NCBI GenBank assembly: GCA_019637555.1
Contig: JAHBVK010000040.1
Span: 1 to 60,654, forward strand
Length of the DNA: 60,654 nucleotides
Direction of reading: 5' to 3'
Source: Anaerolineae bacterium
GTDB taxonomy: Bacteria; Chloroflexota; Anaerolineae; Aggregatilineales; UBA2796
Under the pieces are notes generated by a model. The model worked only from the letters and a program-made list of their open reading frames with translations, made no database searches and was not told the origin of the DNA. Each line of letters opens with the position of its first letter. Position 1 is the first letter of the stretch. Shown here piece after piece: positions 36,501-45,900 of this stretch. The translations under genes were made by a program, and so were the position numbers.

Positions 36501-37617
36501 CGAAGGGGATAACTGCGTCGGCACGATCACAACATTGGGTAATAATTTGCAGTATCCGGGCAATTCCTGCGGCGCGACCATTCCGGTTGCCAATCCACGA
36601 CTGGGGACGCTTGGTACTTACGATGATATCCTGCCGATTTTGCCGCTGTTGGCGCGCAGCCGTGCGATTGACCGCGGTAGTGATACCGAATGTCTGAGCA
36701 GTCCGATCTTTAGCCGCGATCAGCGGTTGTTGCTGCGTCCGGTGGATGGCAATAGCGACGGTATTGCGCGCTGCGACATTGGCGCGTATGAAGCCGCCGC
36801 AGGAACGACTCGTCCTGATACCATCGGCATCTACCGTCCTTCGACCAATATGTTCTACTTGCGGAATAGCAACAGCACAGGCTTCTCCGATATCAATGTG
36901 TCGCTGGTGAGTCTGGGCATGGATCCGAATGAGTTCCGCGATGTTCCAGTGGTCGGCGACTGGAACGGCGACGGGATCGACACGGTGGGCTTCTATCGGC
37001 GCGGCAGAGTTAGCGATAATGCAGGCGCTGGCTTGTTCGTGCTCTCTGACTCCAACGTCACTCCGCAAGCCGATCATGTGTTCGTGCTGGGCAATCCGAG
37101 CGATACGCCGCTGGTCGGTGACTGGGATGGCAACGGCACGGATAGCGTCGGCGTGTTCCGTCCCAGCAACGGCTTGATCTACATCAAGAACGCGCTGACG
37201 ACGGGCTTTGCTGACTTCACGATGGTGCTCGGCAATCCGGGTGATGTGGGCATCGCTGGTGACTGGGATGATGACGGCAAGGACAGCCCCGGTGTGTATC
37301 GCCCCGGCGCGTCGCCGCAGTTCTATCTGACCAATCAGGTGTGCAACTGCGTCGCCTTCTCCGACTACAACGTGACCTTCGGCGATCCGGGTGATCAACC
37401 GTTCACTGGTGACTGGAACGGCGACGGACGCACTGGCTTGGGCGTCTACCGCACCAGCAACGGTCTGACCTACCTGCGAAACGATCCTACGACGACGGGC
37501 TTCTCCGACTTCAACTTCGTCTACGGCATCAACGGTGACTATGCCTTTGGTGGTGTGTGGGTGGCGGTGGGTGGCGGTTCGTCACAGATCGAGATCGCGC
37601 CGACCTTCCAACCGTAA
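33571..37617 (+). CDS. Secreted protein with three CSLREA/beta-helix units and C-terminal five-repeat module
   Basis: A 1348-residue protein. The signal segment is at about 9-32, then come three successive CSLREA units: TSDGTCDSDCSLREAIAAAA, NDGMCNADCSLIEAI and DDGHCDPTDCSLREAISSA. Each is followed by a beta-helix of SGPGADVL...SGN type and ends with a RDQR/NLDQRG...CDLGA(L/Y)E segment. Two of the junctions repeat almost exactly (CDLGAYEA), so the front arose by tandem triplication. The shared module starts near base 36817 and is intact: five repeats, LTNQVCNC cysteines and the end IEIAPTFQP. It is probably exported and anchored like its relatives. It is a single gene with its own promoter motif and a strong terminator. 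Confidence 0.92.
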   Translation: MTSFHIRNRHLLIYLALGILISGLLPLTNVQVRAAEFVVTKLADTSDGTCDSDCSLREAIAAAATDSTITFAGSLTGTITLAGTELLIDKHLTISGPGADVLAISGNLTSRVFNISYNINANISGLTITQGKADNGAAISSNNGTLVLNGVAIIANQTDAGMGALMINGGLLTLRDSEVSENVTTGGGCGGMSIATNATISPNYIINSTISGNSTTGGGGGMCIYPSTLVEVINSTVADNTNGSTGGGNILVLGGTSSLLTLKNALIGVGSITAQASPVKLVGPNLIAYTGNVNFTGDRLLLIEGDPLLQPLANNGGRTRTRRLNPTSLAIDSGWNSTCAEASINNLDQRGSTRPINYDDLGLPVCDLGALEMEYVPPAALPAPNTSLLVTKLADTNDGMCNADCSLIEAILAANRLTGITRITFAAGLSGTLSTSTTEGYVVRSDIQLIGPGAGVLLLDFQRRNHFYIDHASAFISGLTLSNGEDSAVVVAQSAMLTLDQMVIKNNQGRSGGGIASAGDVRVFRSAIVNNAAIGIDTSEGRGGGIISNGKLLVVNSIISGNSAYEGGGLWLGGNLSPANFPTLINSTVHNNTALNGAGILLYRPDFDIKVVLANSIIADNGMDNCTSTITSTSAFAVLGANLQFPNNSCGNAIPVANPLFTWGEEAGMPTLPLLPGSAAIDAGDNALCASVIVYNLDQVGNPRPRDGDGNGNAVCDLGAYEAPAGNPSTPTPMPTPIQALVVNKLADSDDGHCDPTDCSLREAISSASWNATITFASGLSGSITLTRQIVISKSLNIQGPGADVLTISGGNSVGILQLTREVQVHIENLRFANARTRSAIYVAINAVLTISRCWFQNNSVIDNFDQGAAIYNYGGRLQIYNSSFTHNAASGGAAIYNAFYATAMIANSPFTENSSLGGGAIINNNFSTMTLLYSTLARNIVVDNSNFRAANLYSIDDPARLATTYVQNTLIAEPIGEGDNCVGTITTLGNNLQYPGNSCGATIPVANPRLGTLGTYDDILPILPLLARSRAIDRGSDTECLSSPIFSRDQRLLLRPVDGNSDGIARCDIGAYEAAAGTTRPDTIGIYRPSTNMFYLRNSNSTGFSDINVSLVSLGMDPNEFRDVPVVGDWNGDGIDTVGFYRRGRVSDNAGAGLFVLSDSNVTPQADHVFVLGNPSDTPLVGDWDGNGTDSVGVFRPSNGLIYIKNALTTGFADFTMVLGNPGDVGIAGDWDDDGKDSPGVYRPGASPQFYLTNQVCNCVAFSDYNVTFGDPGDQPFTGDWNGDGRTGLGVYRTSNGLTYLRNDPTTTGFSDFNFVYGINGDYAFGGVWVAVGGGSSQIEIAPTFQP

Positions 37618-37648
37618 GATTCGTAACGCGCACTAAGGTATACGGTTG

Positions 37649-37682
37649 ACGGGGTAGATCGAATAATCTACCCCGTTTTTTT
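37649..37682 (+). terminator. Rho-independent terminator
   Basis: A perfect 11-bp stem (ACGGGGTAGAT at 37649-37659 with ATCTACCCCGT at 37666-37676), followed by a run of seven T residues. It is the clearest terminator in the surface-protein region. Confidence 0.93.
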
Positions 37683-37814
37683 AAGCAAATTTGCAGCTAT
37701 TCAAATAATCACATGTCCCTTGCTCTATTTTTTCCGATCTGGTAGTGGAAATCTGCTCCAAATTCAGTTGCCAATGGTTGCGTGTGAAGGTAATTACTGG
37801 AATCCATACAACGT

Positions 37815-37849
37815 TGTGTAAGGCAAACGATAGGATGCTGGATTATAGT
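37815..37849 (+). promoter_or_regulatory. Shared surface-gene promoter motif, copy B
   Basis: TGTGTAAGGC (37815-37824), N4, GATAGG (37829-37834), nine bases, then TATAGT (37844-37849). The start codon at 37885 is 35 bases downstream. It is nearly identical to copy C, including the N4 (AAAC versus AAAA). Confidence 0.7.
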
Positions 37850-37884
37850 TAACAATAGATTATCAAAGGCTCGGAGCTAGGCTC

Positions 37885-40800
37885 ATGTCCACGTCTGGAT
37901 TTCGCTTCGTTCGTTACTTACTGATCTTCATTCTCGCGCTTTCTATCTTCACCATCCCCGTGATCTCAAAGGCGCAAGGTACAACTTTCACTGTCACTAC
38001 TACCAATGATAGCGGCGCGGGCAGCTTGCGACAGGCGATCCTTGACGCTAACAGCACCGTTGGTAAGGACACCATTAACTTCTCGCTGGCGGGTACACTG
38101 CCGACGATTTCATTACTCTCGCCGCTGCCAAGCCTGACTGACAGCGCGGGCACGATCATTGATGCTTTGCCTACAGCCGAATCAGCGTGTACAGCATACG
38201 TAATTATCTCTGGAACGAGCGCAAGTGTGAGTTATGGCTTGATGCTAGACAGTGTTGGAAACATTATTCAAGGGCTGAACATTCAAGACTTCCAACAGAC
38301 TGGCATTCATATAAGCAGCACGAGCAGCGCCAATTTATTGTATTGCAATATCATCGAGAGAAATGGCTCGACAGGGTTGCGCATTGAGGGCGCGAGTAAT
38401 TTCATTGGTGAGGACGTGCCGCTGAAGCGCAATGTGATCAAGAACAATCCGACCTACAATGTGCTGATCACTGGCATGGCGGCGCAGGAAAACGTCATCC
38501 AGTACAACCAGATCGGGGATTTGCCTAATGCAATCGGCGCGCAAAATGCGATTGGCGTGCAGATCGAGGCGGGCGCGACCTTGAACATTATTGGCAGCAA
38601 CGGCGACCAAACCGACGATCCCAGCGAGGGCAATATCATTATCGGCAATGCGACAGCGGGTGTAATTTTGACCGACTCCACCACACATAGCAACCGCGTT
38701 GCCGCCAACAGCATTGGATACCTGACCTCGCTTCAACCAAATGGCATCGGTGTTTTGCTCAAGAGTGGCACTCACGACAACATCGTTGGTTCGTTTCAGG
38801 ATCCCGGCTATCCCAGTCAAGCTGGTAACATTATTGTCGGCAGCGTAGGCTACGGTGTCAAGTTAACCGATGCAGGCACAAACAATAATCGAGTCTCTGG
38901 CAATCTGATCGGTATCATTCGTAGTCCAGTGTCAAATGTATCTTATGCTAATACCGGCGGTGGCGTCGAGATTATCAATGGCGCACAGAACAATATCATT
39001 GGTTCTGATAACGATGCGGTTGGCGATAATGGTGAGCGGAATATCATTGCAGGAAATGCCGGCAGTGGTGTCCACATCTCCGGCGCGAGCAGTACTGGCA
39101 ACCAGATCATGCTGAACGTCATTGGCATCGCCCCTAATGGTAGCGGTAAGGCAAACGGCAAAGGGATCTACATCGAAGCACCCAACGCTACCTTAAGCAC
39201 CGTAATTTTCGGCAATATCATCGGATCGAGTAACCAAGAAGGCATTCTGCTGAGTGGCGCACACGGTAACACGATTCGCCGCAACCAGATCGGCACAAAT
39301 TATGCTGGCACGTTAGCGTTGCCCACTTCACTTGGTGCGCTCAAGTTATCTGACTCGCGCGATAATGTTATCGGTGGCAACAGTGCTAGCGATAGCAACA
39401 TCATCGCTGGTGCGGGCTTCCTCAATATTGATGACATCTGTCTCGGCGATGCCATGATCACGCTGACGGGCACAGGCACACAAAACAACACAATTCAAGG
39501 CAATCGCATTGGCGTTAATGGTGGTAGCACTGCCTTAAACTGCAAGGACGTGTTTGGCATTCTGATCATCAATAGCTCGAATAATTTAATAGGCGGAACG
39601 ACGGCGGGCACAGGCAACACGATTGGCTTCGCTTCCAGCGGCGTTGCCATCAACGGAACCGCAGTGAATAACCGCGTGCTCGGTAATTCGATCTACGGGT
39701 TGAACAATGGACTGGCAATTGACCTGCGTTCCGATGGTCCAACGCCTAATGATCCGGGCGATGCGGATTCGGGTCCGAATGGTGTTCAAAACCTACTGGA
39801 ATGGGAAACCATCGATCATACCGTCACGACGGTCAATAGTGTGACCGCCTTCGCCCACTTGAACAGCACCGCTAATACAACGTTCCGTGTGGAGTTTTTC
39901 ATCAGTACGAGCTGCCAAGCAAATACGCTCTACAGCGAAGCTAAACAGTATCTTAGCAGCCTTGAGGTCAGCACTGACGGGACAGGCAACGTGTCTTTTT
40001 CCGTAGATCTAGCTAATGTCCCGCTAGCCACAAATCCCTATTTGACCGCAACTGTCACCGGACCAAGTGGCACCTCAGAACTCTCGCGCTGTACTCGTCT
40101 AAATCGGGTGGTTGTGCTTAATGTCAACGATAGCGGTCCCGGCAGCTTCCGACGCGCCATCGAGTTGACTAATACGCTGTCTCTGCTGCAAAAGATTGAA
40201 TTTGCCATTCCCGGCAGCGGGGTAAAGGAGATCACACTCCTTTCGCCATTGCCAACGTTGACAGCGAGATTTCAAAATCGGGTTGAAATTCAGGGGCTAA
40301 CCCAAGCTGGCGCAAGCTGTCATGCGCCTAAGGTCGCGCTGATAAAGGGATACGTGGGGTCGAGCGATGGCTTGACTATCACGGGAGGTTATGTCGTTGA
40401 AGGCTTGATCATTGGCGGCTTTAGCGATGGCTATGGGATCAATTTGCAGGGTAACGCAAATATCGTCTCCTGTAATTTTATAGGCACAAGTAACGATGGA
40501 TCGAGCGCCAATCCAAACCGCGTAGGCTTGCTTTCTCCAGCGCGCGATAACCAGATTTACGACAACGTAATTTCTGGCAATCTGGAGCAGGGTATGTTGT
40601 TTCAGAGTGCGATCACTAATAATGTCGCGGGCAACTACGTGGGGATAGATGCGACGGGTACTTTTGCCGTTCCGAATGGGCAAGAAGGGATCGTTGTTAG
40701 CGGCTACGATGTGCGTATTCAAAATAATAACGTCATCTCTGGTAATCTCGGCGATGGACTTGTGTTTAACTACAGCAGTGATACCTGTACTGTTTATGGT

Positions 40801-42741
40801 AGTCTGATCGGGTTGAATGCGGCTGGCACAGCAGCCATTCCTAATCAAGGAAATGGGATCCGCGTACAAGGGGTTCACAATCTTATTGGCGACTATGGTC
40901 GTATCAACATCATCGGTGGCAATAAAGGCAACGGCGTACTCGTAGAAACTACCACCAACATTGTCGATGGCAACTTCATTGGCGTGAATCTAACTGGCAC
41001 TGCTGCCATTCCTAATGAGCTAAACGGGATTCTGGTGACAGGCAACAGCAATTCGATTGGTGGATACGCCTTCAACACAAGTCAGAATGCCAATATCATC
41101 AGCGGTAACCTATTGGATGGCATTGTCTTAGAGGGAACGCTAAACACTGTCGAAATGGTCAGAGTTGGGTCGAACTCACCGTTCACTGCTGCTTTGCCCA
41201 ACGGTCATAATGGGATACGCGTCACGGGGAACAACAATACAATACAATCGAGCAGCATCGGCGGCAATACACTTGCTGGCATTGCTGATTACGCCAGCGG
41301 TACGTTGATCACTGGCAATATCATTGGTACAGAACCGGCTAATCCGGTAGTTATCCCTAATGCTGCTGGCATTAACTTCTTCTCTCCAACAATTCCGCTA
41401 GATGTAGTAACGGAGGTGAGTGGAAATACTATCGTCGCCAACGTCGGCGCAGGGATCAGCATTCCCGCCAGCGATAGGAAACGGGTGAAGATAACCGCAA
41501 ATTACATCCATAGTAACGGCGGTCTGAGCATCGATCTGGGCGCAGATGGCGTCACTCTGAACGATAGTGGCGACAGTGACAGTGGGGCAAACGGGTTGCA
41601 AAACTATCCCACTCTTACTCAGGTCACTAGCTCTAACCCTAATCCACTGATGACGACCACGCTCCACATCATCGGATCAATCAACAGCACGCCAAATACC
41701 AATTTCACGCTGGAATTCTTCATCACTCGCTGTAGCAGCCAATATAGCTATGCTGCTGGTCCTTTGTATGATGCTTTTACCGTGGTGACGACAGATGGGG
41801 CGGGGAATGCCTCTTTTGATATGGCGGTAGTGACATCCGCCACTCCAGCGGGGATCACTGCTACTGCCCGCGACCCACAAGGGAATACTTCAGAAATTTC
41901 TAACTGTGTGTCGGTAAGCCGCGTTCCAGAAACCATCGGCATCTATCGCCCATCCACTAACACCTTCTATCTACGCAACAGCAATAGCACAGGCTTTGCT
42001 GATCTCTACGTATCGCTTGCTGGTCTAGGCATGGACCCGAACGAGTACCGCGATGTGCCAGTGGTCGGAGACTGGAACGGCGACGGGATCGACACGGTGG
42101 GCTTCTATCGACGCGGGCGTGTGAGCGATGGCGCGGGTGCTGGTTTGTTCCTGCTCTCCAACTCAAACACTAGTCCGCTGGCGAACTATTCGTTCATCCT
42201 TGGTAATCCGGGTGATACGCCGATTGTGGGTGATTGGGACGGTGACGGCAGAGATAGTGTGGGCGTATTCCGTCCAACGAATGGACTAATCTACATTAAG
42301 AACAACCTGACGACAGGCTTTGCCGATTACACGATGGTGCTCGGTAATCCGGGGGACATTGGCATCGCAGGGGATTGGGACAACGATGGCAAGGATAGTC
42401 CGGGAGTCTATCGTCCCGGCGTTGCGCCGCAGTTCTACCTGACCAATCAGGTGTGCAATTGCATCGTGGCTTCCGACTACAACGTAACCTTCGGCAATCC
42501 GGGTGATCAGCCGTTCACGGGTGACTGGAATGGCGACGGACGCACCGGAGTTGGCGTCTACCGCACCAGCAACGGGATCACCTATCTGCGCAACGACCCG
42601 ACAACGACGGGCTTCTCCGACTTCAACTTCGTCTACGGCATCAACGGTGACTACGCTTTTGGTGGTGTGTGGCAGGCGGTAGTTCCGCCGTCTTCCGAGC
42701 CAACGCCACAGGTCGAGATCGCGCCGACCTTCCAGCCGTAG
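37885..42741 (+). CDS. Giant secreted NosD-like beta-helix protein with C-terminal five-repeat module
   Basis: A 1618-residue protein with a signal peptide ending ...ISKAQG. The GAGSLRQAILDANSTVG start segment is followed by two long right-handed beta-helix sections with NxIxGN turns (for example NIIGSDNDAVGDNGERN, GNVISGN). They are separated near residues 680-760 by an FRVEFF(I/L)S domain and a second VLNVNDSGPGSFRRAIELTN start. Another FTLEFFITRCSS domain precedes the shared module (from about base 41930), which ends VEIAPTFQP. It is closely related to the next gene in both order and sequence. The internal duplication suggests that two ancestral units fused. It has its own promoter motif and terminator. 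A stalk-like adhesin or polysaccharide-binding fibre is a guess. Confidence 0.92.
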   Translation: MSTSGFRFVRYLLIFILALSIFTIPVISKAQGTTFTVTTTNDSGAGSLRQAILDANSTVGKDTINFSLAGTLPTISLLSPLPSLTDSAGTIIDALPTAESACTAYVIISGTSASVSYGLMLDSVGNIIQGLNIQDFQQTGIHISSTSSANLLYCNIIERNGSTGLRIEGASNFIGEDVPLKRNVIKNNPTYNVLITGMAAQENVIQYNQIGDLPNAIGAQNAIGVQIEAGATLNIIGSNGDQTDDPSEGNIIIGNATAGVILTDSTTHSNRVAANSIGYLTSLQPNGIGVLLKSGTHDNIVGSFQDPGYPSQAGNIIVGSVGYGVKLTDAGTNNNRVSGNLIGIIRSPVSNVSYANTGGGVEIINGAQNNIIGSDNDAVGDNGERNIIAGNAGSGVHISGASSTGNQIMLNVIGIAPNGSGKANGKGIYIEAPNATLSTVIFGNIIGSSNQEGILLSGAHGNTIRRNQIGTNYAGTLALPTSLGALKLSDSRDNVIGGNSASDSNIIAGAGFLNIDDICLGDAMITLTGTGTQNNTIQGNRIGVNGGSTALNCKDVFGILIINSSNNLIGGTTAGTGNTIGFASSGVAINGTAVNNRVLGNSIYGLNNGLAIDLRSDGPTPNDPGDADSGPNGVQNLLEWETIDHTVTTVNSVTAFAHLNSTANTTFRVEFFISTSCQANTLYSEAKQYLSSLEVSTDGTGNVSFSVDLANVPLATNPYLTATVTGPSGTSELSRCTRLNRVVVLNVNDSGPGSFRRAIELTNTLSLLQKIEFAIPGSGVKEITLLSPLPTLTARFQNRVEIQGLTQAGASCHAPKVALIKGYVGSSDGLTITGGYVVEGLIIGGFSDGYGINLQGNANIVSCNFIGTSNDGSSANPNRVGLLSPARDNQIYDNVISGNLEQGMLFQSAITNNVAGNYVGIDATGTFAVPNGQEGIVVSGYDVRIQNNNVISGNLGDGLVFNYSSDTCTVYGSLIGLNAAGTAAIPNQGNGIRVQGVHNLIGDYGRINIIGGNKGNGVLVETTTNIVDGNFIGVNLTGTAAIPNELNGILVTGNSNSIGGYAFNTSQNANIISGNLLDGIVLEGTLNTVEMVRVGSNSPFTAALPNGHNGIRVTGNNNTIQSSSIGGNTLAGIADYASGTLITGNIIGTEPANPVVIPNAAGINFFSPTIPLDVVTEVSGNTIVANVGAGISIPASDRKRVKITANYIHSNGGLSIDLGADGVTLNDSGDSDSGANGLQNYPTLTQVTSSNPNPLMTTTLHIIGSINSTPNTNFTLEFFITRCSSQYSYAAGPLYDAFTVVTTDGAGNASFDMAVVTSATPAGITATARDPQGNTSEISNCVSVSRVPETIGIYRPSTNTFYLRNSNSTGFADLYVSLAGLGMDPNEYRDVPVVGDWNGDGIDTVGFYRRGRVSDGAGAGLFLLSNSNTSPLANYSFILGNPGDTPIVGDWDGDGRDSVGVFRPTNGLIYIKNNLTTGFADYTMVLGNPGDIGIAGDWDNDGKDSPGVYRPGVAPQFYLTNQVCNCIVASDYNVTFGNPGDQPFTGDWNGDGRTGVGVYRTSNGITYLRNDPTTTGFSDFNFVYGINGDYAFGGVWQAVVPPSSEPTPQVEIAPTFQP

Positions 42742-42773
42742 TCTAGCTAACGTTAACGGCTAATCGGCATAAG

Positions 42774-42812
42774 CAGGCACAGAGAAATGATTTTTCTCTG
42801 TGCCTGTTGTTT
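42774..42812 (+). terminator. Rho-independent terminator
   Basis: A 14-bp perfect stem (42774-42787 with 42793-42806), a 5-base loop, then TTGTTT. Confidence 0.85.
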
Positions 42813-42886
42813 ATCCATAGATAGAATCCGCTTCACGATTTGGACTAAAGCGTTGAATCGGGAAGTTAGGAAAATTCATACAAGGC

Positions 42887-42921
42887 TGTGTAAGGCAAAA
42901 GATAGGACGCTAGTTTATAGT
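42887..42921 (+). promoter_or_regulatory. Shared surface-gene promoter motif, copy C
   Basis: TGTGTAAGGC (42887-42896), N4, GATAGG (42901-42906), nine bases, then TATAGT (42916-42921). The start codon at 42959 lies 37 bases further on. Confidence 0.7.
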
Positions 42922-42958
42922 AGAGATAAACGATCTTGGTTCGGAGCATGACGCTTCT

Positions 42959-45900
42959 ATGTCCCGGTTTCGCTTCTTTCGCTACTTAGTGATCTTCGCA
43001 TTCGCACTCGCCATCTTCACCATTCCCGCCATTTCTAAGGCGCAAGGCACGACCTTCACCGTTAGCAATACCAACGATAGTGGCGCGGGCAGCTTGCGAC
43101 AGGCGATCCTTGACGCTAACAGCACCGTTGGTAAGGACACCATTAACTTCTCGCTGGCGGGTACACTGCCGACGATCTCATTACTCTCGCCGCTGCCAAG
43201 CCTGACTGACAGCGCAGGCACGATTATCGATGCTTTGCCGTCCGGTGGTTCGGTGTGCGCGGCGCAGGTGATCATTTCTGGAACGAGCGCAAGTGCGAGT
43301 TATGGTCTGCGTTTGGAGGGCGGCGGGAATACTTTGCTTGGCTTGAACATTCAAGGATTCCAGCAAGCGGGGATTTATATCACCAGCACTAGCAGCGCCA
43401 ACTTGATGTATTGCAACACTATTGAGAAAAATGGCGCGGTAGGATTACGGATTGAGGGTGCTAATAATCTGATCGGTGACAATTCTCCTACCATCCGATC
43501 CAACATATTCAAGAACAATCCCAGCTATAACGTGCTGATCACCGGTGCAGCGGCACAGGGCAACATCCTACAACAAAACAAGATCGGTGATTCCCCGACA
43601 GCGATTGGCGCTCAAAATGCTATCGGCGTACAGATCGAGGCGGGCGCGACTGGCAACAGCATCGGCAGCAATGGCGATCATATTGATGATTGGACAGAAG
43701 GCAATTACATCGGCGGCAACTCGACGGCTGGCGTTATCGTTACTGGTACTGGCACGAACAACAATATCGTCGCTTCAAATATCGTCGGACGCTTGAGCAA
43801 CTCGACCACCGAACCGAACGGGATCGGTATTTTAGTCAGGAGCGGCGCACAGAATAATATCATCGGTTCAGACGATGAATATGAACTGCCCAACTCCAAT
43901 GGGAATATGGTGGTTGCCAGCGCGGGCTACGGGATCAAGCTGACCGATTCCAGTACCAATGGCAACCGCGTAGCTGGCAATTATGTCGGCATGTTGGCGG
44001 ATCGCACGATCCCCGGTCCGTTTGCCAACGCTGGCGGCGGGATTGAGATCACCAATGGCGCGCAGAATAATCTAGTTGGCTCCGATAGGGATAATGTCGG
44101 CGATACGGGCGAAGGTAACGTCATTGTCAATAATGGTGGTCCGGGTATCCACATTTCCGGCGCAACTACATCTGGAAATAAGCTCGTCAATAACTACATT
44201 GGTCAAGATTGGGTTTCAAACCCGAAACCGAATCTCAAAGCGATTTATATTGAAGCTCCAGATGCCACGCTAAACACCCTGATCCAGTTGAATATCATCG
44301 GCTCGGCTACCGAAGAAGCTGTCCTGATCAATAGCGCACACGGCAACACTATTATCGGCAATGCGCTAATGAATGTTGTTCCCAACCACGTAAACTTCGA
44401 ACTGCTCAAATTGGTCGATTCTCATGACAATGTGATCGGCGGGACCATTGGCACTGCTACGAATATTTTTAGCGGCACTTCGTATGGTGCTCTCGGCTGT
44501 GTTGGTTACACCTCGCTGCTGATCACTGGCGCGGGATCGCACCACAACACGGTTCAAGGTAACTTGTTCGGCGCTTACTCCAATGGGGCGCGACTGAGCT
44601 GTGGTGAAGTGCCTCCGATTACCATCACCAACGCCTCGGATAATCTGATCGGTGGTACGGTTGCGAACGCGGGCAACAAGATCGCCTATTTCGGCACCGG
44701 AATCGTCGTCAACGGTACCAGCATCAACAATCGCATCCTCGGCAATTCGATTTATGAAGTTGGCGGTGGAATACCTATCGATCTGAATAACGATGGCGCG
44801 ACGGCGAATGATCCTGACGATCTGGATGCTGGAGCGAACGGGACGCAGAATACCGTTGAGTGGGATAGCACCAGTCACACGCTGACAAGCGAATTTAGCG
44901 TGCAAGTGTTCGCCCATCTGGACAGCACGCCGAATACGACGTTCCGCGTGGAGTTTTTCCTCAGCACGAGCTGTTACAACAGCACTCCAGCATACAGCGT
45001 GACCGAGCAATTCATCAGCGCGATTGACGCGACGACGGATGCCAATGGTATTGCGGCGATCAGTACCGAGCTTGTGGATGCACCGCTGGCAAGCAAGCCT
45101 TACCTTGCCGCAACGGTGACTGGTCCGACAGGTACATCGGAAGCGTCGAGCTGCATCTACTTGAACCGCACGCTAGTGTTGAACACAAATGACGGCGGAG
45201 TGGGCAGCTTTCGTACTGCCATCAATGTGACCAACAATCTTCCGCACGCCAACATTATCGAGTTCGCCATCCCCGGCACAGGCGTGAAAGAAATCGTGCT
45301 GAACAATGAATTACCACGATTGAGCGCGCTGCATCTTAACCGCGTTGAAATTCACGGGTTAACGCAAACTGGAGCGACCTGTGATGCGCCAAAGATCGTG
45401 ATCAGGAGGAATCCGGCAAGCGATCCGCAGATGAATGGTTTGACGGTTACTGGTTCTTATCAAATCGAAGGACTAGTGATCGTCGGATTCAATCAAACGT
45501 ATGGCATTAAACTACAAACTGGTGGCGGCAATATCGTCTCTTGCAACTTCATCGGCGTAGAGGCGGATGGCGTCACGGCAGCGCCCAACAAGGTTGGTTT
45601 GATCTCGCAAGGAAGCAGCAACCAGATACTTGATAACCTGATCTCCGGCAACCTGAATCAAGGGATTTTTCTAGACACGGCAGTCGATACCAATCTGTCG
45701 GGGAATTACGTGGGTATTGATAATAGTGGTACGGCTGCTCTGCCCAATGGTGGCGATGGGGTCTTTATCACAGGCACAAATGTGCGCATACAAGAGGATA
45801 ACGTCATTTCTGGCAATAAGGGAAATGGCGTCGTCTATAGCGGTGCTTCGGGCGATGGATTGATGTATGGCACTATTGTAGGTTTGAATGCTGCTGGTAC

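Noticed and set aside
36481..37398. Open minus-strand frame opposite a surface-protein gene
   Set aside because: The same antisense frame appears opposite every copy of the shared module, so it is a shadow of that module.
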